A stretch of DNA of 64,000 bases. It comes from Rosellinia necatrix. Taxonomy: Eukaryota > Ascomycota > Sordariomycetes > Xylariales > Xylariaceae. The notes below the pieces were generated by a model. It saw only the letters and a program-made list of their open reading frames with translations, did no database searches and was not told the origin of the DNA. This document shows positions 58,480 to 64,000 of this stretch, piece by piece; position 1 is the first letter of the stretch; every line of letters begins with the position of its first letter. The stretch lies in NCBI GenBank assembly GCA_021209875.1, contig JAGYVD010000003.1:1054001-1118000 (forward strand), given 5' to 3'. A program made the position numbers and the translations under genes.

Positions 58480-59796
58480 AGTTAAAGTACATACTATACA
58501 TGACATTAGATAACGCGACTACACTAATACGAATATGATTAATGATTATTGCCATACCTGCTACCAATTGTCCTTGTGTGTTTCGAGTCTGCAAGATTAT
58601 GTACGGAGAAGATGAAATCTGCAAACTTACGATTGCCCTCGAGTGCAGCCTGTGCACGTCGAGGGAGGCACCCCAGTGAGCGTATCCAGCCGGGACGGAT
58701 CGTCTTCACCTTGGAGGGGCGGAGTGGACGGTCAGTGATTCCTTGGCGCGGCCTCCAGCTCCACTAAACGTTGCGTTGCAGATGTAGATATCTAATGCAA
58801 CAATCTACAAGATGACATAGCTCGGGGTTCGGGTAGGCCGTGCGCGAGACAAGCGACGTTAGACCAGAATGTGCACAGGCAAGCGAGTCCCATCACGCAG
58901 TCGCAGGCCAGGCAGTCCATAACACTATACGAAGCTACCATTCTCTCAATGGTGGAATCCGAGTATCAACATCCTATCGCTAGTCGTAGGTAGGTCGACG
59001 ACATATTGTAGGGTTCTCTTATTCCGCCCGCGGGGAACCGGCACCAGTAAAATGCCACCCGGCCAGGCTGTCCAGGCTTGTTTGACGAAGCAACAAGGTC
59101 AGAATCGTTCGGCATCTAACAACAAACCGACGCAGTCGATAGGAATCCTTCCTAGGTGGGAAAGCTACGTCGGAAAAACATGTATATCAAAATGTCCAGT
59201 TTCACTCGTAGTTTTCTCTGCGAGCAACAGACGGAAATCTCTGCCTTCTCTTCGTCTCTATTTAAGCTAAAACCATCCATACCAGGACAAAACGGTCAAC
59301 CGCGTAAAAGAAGAGCGAAAGAGCACGTGGGGCCATGGTTAGGGTGTGTCACGCTCCTCCCCTGTTCCAACCCGGGGTTCGGACAATATCCGAGCACCGC
59401 CTTCGCTCCCGTTCAACTACCGGCCCTAAAGTGAAGGCTAGATTCTGGGGCCCCGGGGGCCTTAACCTATCCACACATGGCTAATCTCTGAGATGGTGTG
59501 GAGTGGCCATCGAATACGACTCGCTGTGTTGGCAAGTCTGTATTGCAACTCTTCGGGGCTGGCACCGTCGGCCGAGGACGATGCCCAGCACCGTGCTTGC
59601 AGAGCGCAGCATTGGCAACCCCAACGGGACTAAGATAGAGGCTACCAATAGGGGCATTCGGGGGGGGTTAGTATTTGGTTGGGATTGTTTATATATACTG
59701 GGTGTCGTCCCATCGAATCAAAGTGGAATATACCATCTCATCAGGTGTCCTCACCTTCGAATCAACAAACTTGTACCCGTTTATCTAAGCGACAAC
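58480..59796. other. Intergenic region between Ca2+-ATPase and P450
   Basis: No supported gene; several short open frames without domains. The P450 promoter is at the right end. Confidence 0.6.
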
Positions 59797-61558
59797 ATGG
59801 AGGTGACGCTGGAGTTACTCAAGTCATATCACCTCTACCCTTGGGGCATCCTGGGGATTGGAGCTGTTTTACTGGTAAGGAAGCCTGGTGGAATTGGTCT
59901 TTGCCGAGAAATCTAACGATATTCCCTATTAGTTCTTTGCTTCATCTTTGAAAGATCCTCTGTCGGGAGTCCCCGGGCCCTTGCACGCCAGATTCACGAA
60001 TCTCGTTTCCAACTACTACTGGGTGACCGGGAATAAACCGACGTATATTCACAGTCTACATGTTAAATATGGTATATTGGGCCCGATTTACCTCCATGCC
60101 GATATTCGGGATGTCATACCGAGTGGCCTACTAATTACTGGCAGGGCCCATCATCCGAGTCGGTCCCCGCGAGGTATACATTGCCGATATACAGGCCGCA
60201 CAGCGCATATTCGCAATCAAGAACGAATTCCCCAAGTCGACGTGGTACCGGGATTTCGTTCCTACCTCCGAGTCGGTCTTCAACACGCTCGATAAAGGCT
60301 TGCACAGGCGCTTTCGACGACTTCTCTCGTCGCCGCTCTCTGAATCTGGTCTCAAGACTTTCCTACCGCAGATCGACGGTAAGGTAACTTTTGCCATACA
60401 GCGAATGAGAGAGGAATACGAGGCGCGTGGTGCTGTGGATGTTTACAAATGGTGGCTTTTCATGGCCACTGATGTCATCGGTGAACTGAGCTTCGGAGAA
60501 TCATTCCGCATGCTAGAGAGTGGCAAGGTAAGTAAGAGATCACGATGGCAGCAACGAGCGTCTATCCAGAATCGACCGGCCTCCGGCTGACTCGGCCTAG
60601 GTGAATCAATATGTCAAGGACCTGCAGACGATCGGTAAAGTAGGGTCCTATCAGTCAGTGGTTCCCTCGCTATTCAGATACTCCATCCGATTTGGGATCC
60701 CGATCCCCCTCCTCAACAAGGCTCGGATGTTGAGTATGCGTATGGTCAAGTATGCCACAGAATCGCTGGGCCGCCACCAAAATCTCGTCGGTAAATCCGG
60801 CTCGGATACGCAACCGACGGTTTTCACCAAGGTATATGAGGCGGAGGACGATGATAGTATATCCCCCACCGAAATAAGGGACAATGCGCAATCGTACATC
60901 GTCGCAGGAAGCGATACTACCTCTAACACGCTTGCTTACCTGGTCTGGTCTGTGTGTCGCGCTCCGGAAATCAAGGCAAGGCTAGTGAAAGAGCTTGAAC
61001 GGCTCCCGGCCGATTTCACTTACGAGGATCTTCGGGACCTGGTGTACCTTGACCATATTATCGATGAAACGCTCAGGAGGTTCCCAACCGTCCCCGCCGG
61101 ACTGCCGAGAGAAGTGCCAGTGGGAGGAGCCGAGATGTGCGGCTACCATATCCCAGCCGGCTACACGGTCTCGGCCCAGAGCTATTCCATTCACCGCGAC
61201 CCCACCGCATTCCCCGACCCCGAGACGTTCGACCCATCGCGATGGGAAAATCCGACCAAGATGATGAAAGATGCATTCATGGCTTTCGGCGGCGGCTCGA
61301 GAAGTGAGTCTCCCCAACCCAATTCCCGTCCCTCGGCCTGAGGCAGGCTCCCTGTTGTACTAAACTCGACCGGCCGGACTAGTTTGCATCGGGCTGCACC
61401 TCGCGAAGATTGAGCTTCGACTGGGAACGGCGAGGTTCTTCAAGGCCTTCCCGAACGCTAAGGTGTCGACTCTCGAGGGCATGTGCGAGGAAGAGATGGC
61501 CCCGGCCATGTTTTTCTCGGCCACCCCGATAGGAAATCGCTGCCTCATCGAGCTCTAA
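59797..61558 (+). CDS. Cytochrome P450 monooxygenase, five exons
   Basis: Membrane-anchored microsomal haem-thiolate monooxygenase. Exons: 59797-59874, 59933-60071, 60145-60527, 60601-61303 and 61383-61558; 492 residues, normal size. All four introns are GT...AG with branch motifs (e.g. TCTAACG, TACTAAA). N-terminal anchor WGILGIGAVLLFFASS, then the proline hinge GVPGPL. Oxygen-binding I-helix AGSDTTSNT (302-310), K-helix E356-x-x-R359 (DETLRRFP), DPSRW in the PERF position, and haem motif F429-G-G-G-S-R-I-C436-I-G. The last intron lies inside the haem motif, between Arg434 and Ile435, so earlier prediction of the gene as ending at 61341 would miss Cys436. Subfamily uncertain; it resembles the pisatin-demethylase/averantin-hydroxylase group of fungal CYPs. 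No PKS, NRPS or other tailoring genes are adjacent in this window. Confidence 0.93.
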
Positions 61559-63127
61559 AAAAAAAAAAACCCATTCGCAAAGAGGTCGTGTCCACCGCGG
61601 CCGGGACAATGTGCAGCCCCGGCCGTAGTCGACCGTTGCGGTAAAAGAATGAGCTACGTACACGGCGTTGGGCGCCTTCGAGTGAAGATGACACTTGGGG
61701 GTCGGTTGGGCGTGCGTTGTGCGAGGGAGATCCGCCCAGCAAAGGGGTTGGTTGTTCGTTGGACGTGTTGAGAAGGGATGGGATGAAGACCCGGAGAATT
61801 ATCTGTAGGTATTATTAGTAGAATGGGCTGTTTTGTAGAACGGTCCATACGTCACTCCCTATATACAAGACTGCCTAGGTAATTCTCACTGTGTACACGT
61901 GCCTAACACATGCCTAACACATGCCCCTCACTATCTAAGCCGCAACCTGATATACCGGGGGGTAACGGCCCCTGAATGACGTCGCGAATTGAGAAAAGTC
62001 GAAATACGCTGTTATTTCTGGCTCCCCTATACCGGGGCTAATCGTGAGGGAATCCCGGCGGCGTCTGTAACTCGAGATGGGACCACCAAGAGGCGATGCC
62101 GAACTGTTGTCCGGATGGTAGGCGTCGATAGGGGTTCGCGAAAGGTTGTAAAGTAATCATAGTTAACTAGTTAGTTATATAGTTAGTGTAAATGACACCC
62201 ACCCATGTTGGCCATGCCAACTACCTGTCTAAAATAAGATAAAATAAGATAAAATAAAATAAAATAAAATCTCCAAACCCCGGAAAAGACAGGTAGGTAG
62301 GTAGGTAGGTAGTTATGGGACTGCCAGCATTTGTATGCAACGATGACCGAACCGCACGAAGCCCAGGCAAGCCATGTCCAACGACCCAATGTTCACGTTA
62401 GACTACACCTCAAATCAGGAGTCGGGATCTGGTCCGCTCAGCCCGGGCAAATAGCAAAAGAGCCGTGCGAAACAGGTTCAGGTGAGGCAAAGGCGACGAT
62501 TCGTCTAGAACCACGCGAGCACACTCGGAACGGGCAGGCTAGCTTACCTGGTTTTACGACAGATTGCGGGCAAGATACAGTATGTAGATTATGTAGATTG
62601 CTGTCTGCGGCGAGGAGGCGATGACAACTCACTATTGTCCCCATCGGATCCTCGCTAGGCCGCCAAGTTGGCGCCAAGTTAGCGGTTACCCCTGGCCATG
62701 TGGAGAAGGGAGGGAGAGGCTAAGGTCTGGTTCGGACATGGGAGTGGGCACCTATCAAGCGCTATTCCCAAGGATGGTGAATTCAGCGGGTTGACTCGCT
62801 GGCAGGTTGGTTGTCCAGTCGGTGTGTTGTGTCCGTCCCGGGCGTGTTTTGGGGGAGAGCGCCCATTCGCGACGCTACTTATAACTACCATAACCAGCGC
62901 GCGCAGTCGACAGCGAGAGTTCTGATGCCTCTTTTGCTTGCGCTAGCAGACATAACTATATCCATATATCCATTTCGTCTATCATCTTCGTACAAGCAGA
63001 CGCCAAGTACGGTACCCGTTACGAGTCTCATCTCTCATCTTTAGATACATACGGGCATACATACATACACACATACATACACACATATACAGCCTTGAGA
63101 CATTGGCACAAACAAAACGGGGGGAAC
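61559..63127. other. Intergenic region between P450 and MaoC-like gene
   Basis: No supported gene. Repeats: an AAAATAAGAT pentanucleotide-like run at about 62230-62271, (GTAG)n at about 62291-62313, and (ACAT)n at about 63052-63090 near the start of the next gene. Confidence 0.6.
62230..62313. repeat. AATAA/GATAA repeat followed by (GTAG)n
   Basis: TAAAATAAGA/TAAAATAAAA units over about 40 bases, then a 19-base gap and five or six GTAG units. Confidence 0.9.
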
Positions 63128-64000
63128 ATGGGATTTGGTGATCAACCTATAAAGCGAGCCGATGGTCGCTACGATAACGTCGATTTCCACAAAGCCATCG
63201 GGCACAAGTTCCGCGCGATAAAATGCGCGTATAACCGTCGCGACGTTCTGCTCTTCGTAAGTTCCCGTCACCCATCCTCTCGAATGAGGTCACGATCATC
63301 CCCCCCCCTTCCCCTTCCCCTTCCTCCCCTCCACTCATCTTCTTCGTGCCGCGCGCGGTTCTTTGGCTGATGTCCGAGCGAATCGGCGCAGGCGAACGCA
63401 ATTGGCGCGCAGGCGGATGAGAGACACTTTCTTTATGAGCTACACCCGCGGTTCGCCGCCTTCCCCACGTTTCCCACCAACTTGGCGCTCAAGCAGACGG
63501 ACCAGGACGTGTTCGACCCCCTCGCGCGCACGGCGGCGGCGGAGGAGACGGAGCCCGTGCCGGGCATGCCGCCGCCCGACGCGCGGCGCTCCGTGGACGG
63601 CGAGCGGGGGGATCGAGGTCGTGAACCCGATCCCGACGAGCTCGGCGGGCCTCGACCTCGAGATCCGCGGCCGGGTCCTCGGCGTGTACGACGAGGGGGG
63701 CGCCGTGATCTCCGAGCGGGAGCACGACCTGGTGGACGCCCGGACGGGGCGGGTGTACGTCAGGATGACGAGCACGACGCTAGGCATCGGACAGGGCGGG
63801 TACGGGGGCCCGCGGTGGCCCAAGAAGCCGGTCGCCAAGACCCCGGCGCGCCAGCCGGACGTCGTGCACGCGTACAAGACGACGCCGGAGACGTCGCTGC
63901 TGTACCGGCTGTGCGGCGACTACAGCCCCGTGCACGCCGACGACGAGCTCGGCCGGCGCGCCGGCTTCAAGCGGGCCACCCTGCAGAGCCTGTGCACCTG
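63128..64000 (+). pseudogene. MaoC/hydratase-2-like (R)-enoyl-CoA hydratase gene, frameshifted and cut by the window end
   Basis: Resembles the double-hotdog (R)-specific 2-enoyl-CoA hydratase of peroxisomal beta-oxidation. Exon 1 63128-63256, intron GTAAGT...CGCAG, exon 2 from 63392 past the window end. The junction restores RRDVLLFANAIGAQADERHFLYELHPRFAAFP, typical of the N-terminal hotdog. In exon 2 the frame breaks at a run of six G (63606-63611): before it VDGER, after it IEVVNPIP in the +1 frame, and homologous sequence continues to the end. The hydratase-2 motif is GDYSPVHAD: Asp and His are kept, but the catalytic Asn is Ser, and the Gly 23 residues after the Asp is also Ser (LQSLCT instead of LHGLCT). 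Two altered catalytic positions plus a frameshift suggest a decayed copy; a one-base homopolymer sequencing error remains possible for the frameshift alone. Confidence 0.72.

Overview
This window reads as nuclear DNA of a filamentous ascomycete (Pezizomycotina, most likely a Sordariomycete). The genes are monocistronic and lie on both strands. They carry short GT...AG introns of about 50-120 bases with CTAAC/CTAAT/CTGAC-like branch sites. Exons are GC-rich, intergenic DNA is AT-richer and full of microsatellites, and the gene families (DUF6604, DUF7730, fungal AA12, Asl1/GH128, UvsD/ATRIP) are typical of fungi. I saw no operons, phage, CRISPR arrays or convincing tRNA/rRNA genes. The lineage is inferred from gene content and splice signals, not from a database.

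Layout. 0.6-6.6 kb: peroxisomal 3-ketoacyl-CoA thiolase (+), a GPI-type GH128 cell-wall glucanase (-) and a mitochondrial-type beta-carbonic anhydrase (-). 6.6-14 kb: gene-poor DNA holding a broken cytochrome P450 fragment (7.4-8.0 kb). 14.1-15.6 kb: DUF7730 protein (-). 19.5-22.4 kb: a 975-residue DUF6604 protein (+). 23.8-27.0 kb: a small Cys-Cys protein (-) and CDP-diacylglycerol synthase (-). 29.1-31.0 kb: ATRIP/UvsD checkpoint gene (-), whose C-terminal part appears to be missing. 32.5-36.5 kb: secreted AA12 quinoprotein dehydrogenase (+), convergent with an MFS sugar transporter (-) across a 200-base CT microsatellite. 36.5-42.6 kb: gene-poor, AT-rich. 42.6-49.8 kb: SET-domain protein, EGF-like/GH43-like secreted protein and SulP sulfate-type transporter (all +). 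54.8-58.5 kb: PMC1-type Ca2+-ATPase (+). 59.8-61.6 kb: five-exon cytochrome P450 (+). 63.1 kb to the end: MaoC/hydratase-2-like gene (+), frameshifted, with two of four catalytic positions changed, cut by the window edge.

I rebuilt 14 multi- or single-exon gene models that appear intact, one gene that seems truncated (ATRIP) and two broken loci (P450 fragment, MaoC). There is no biosynthetic cluster or coherent multi-gene defence system. The genes are mostly housekeeping (fatty-acid oxidation, phospholipid synthesis, ion and anion transport, checkpoint) mixed with secreted carbohydrate-active proteins. The most informative oddities are the three damaged genes, a 26-base microexon that encodes the zinc/AdoMet-binding heart of the SET domain, a C-terminal CaaX box on the DUF6604 protein, and dispersed palindromes built from AGGTAGGT/ACCTACCT in intergenic DNA.
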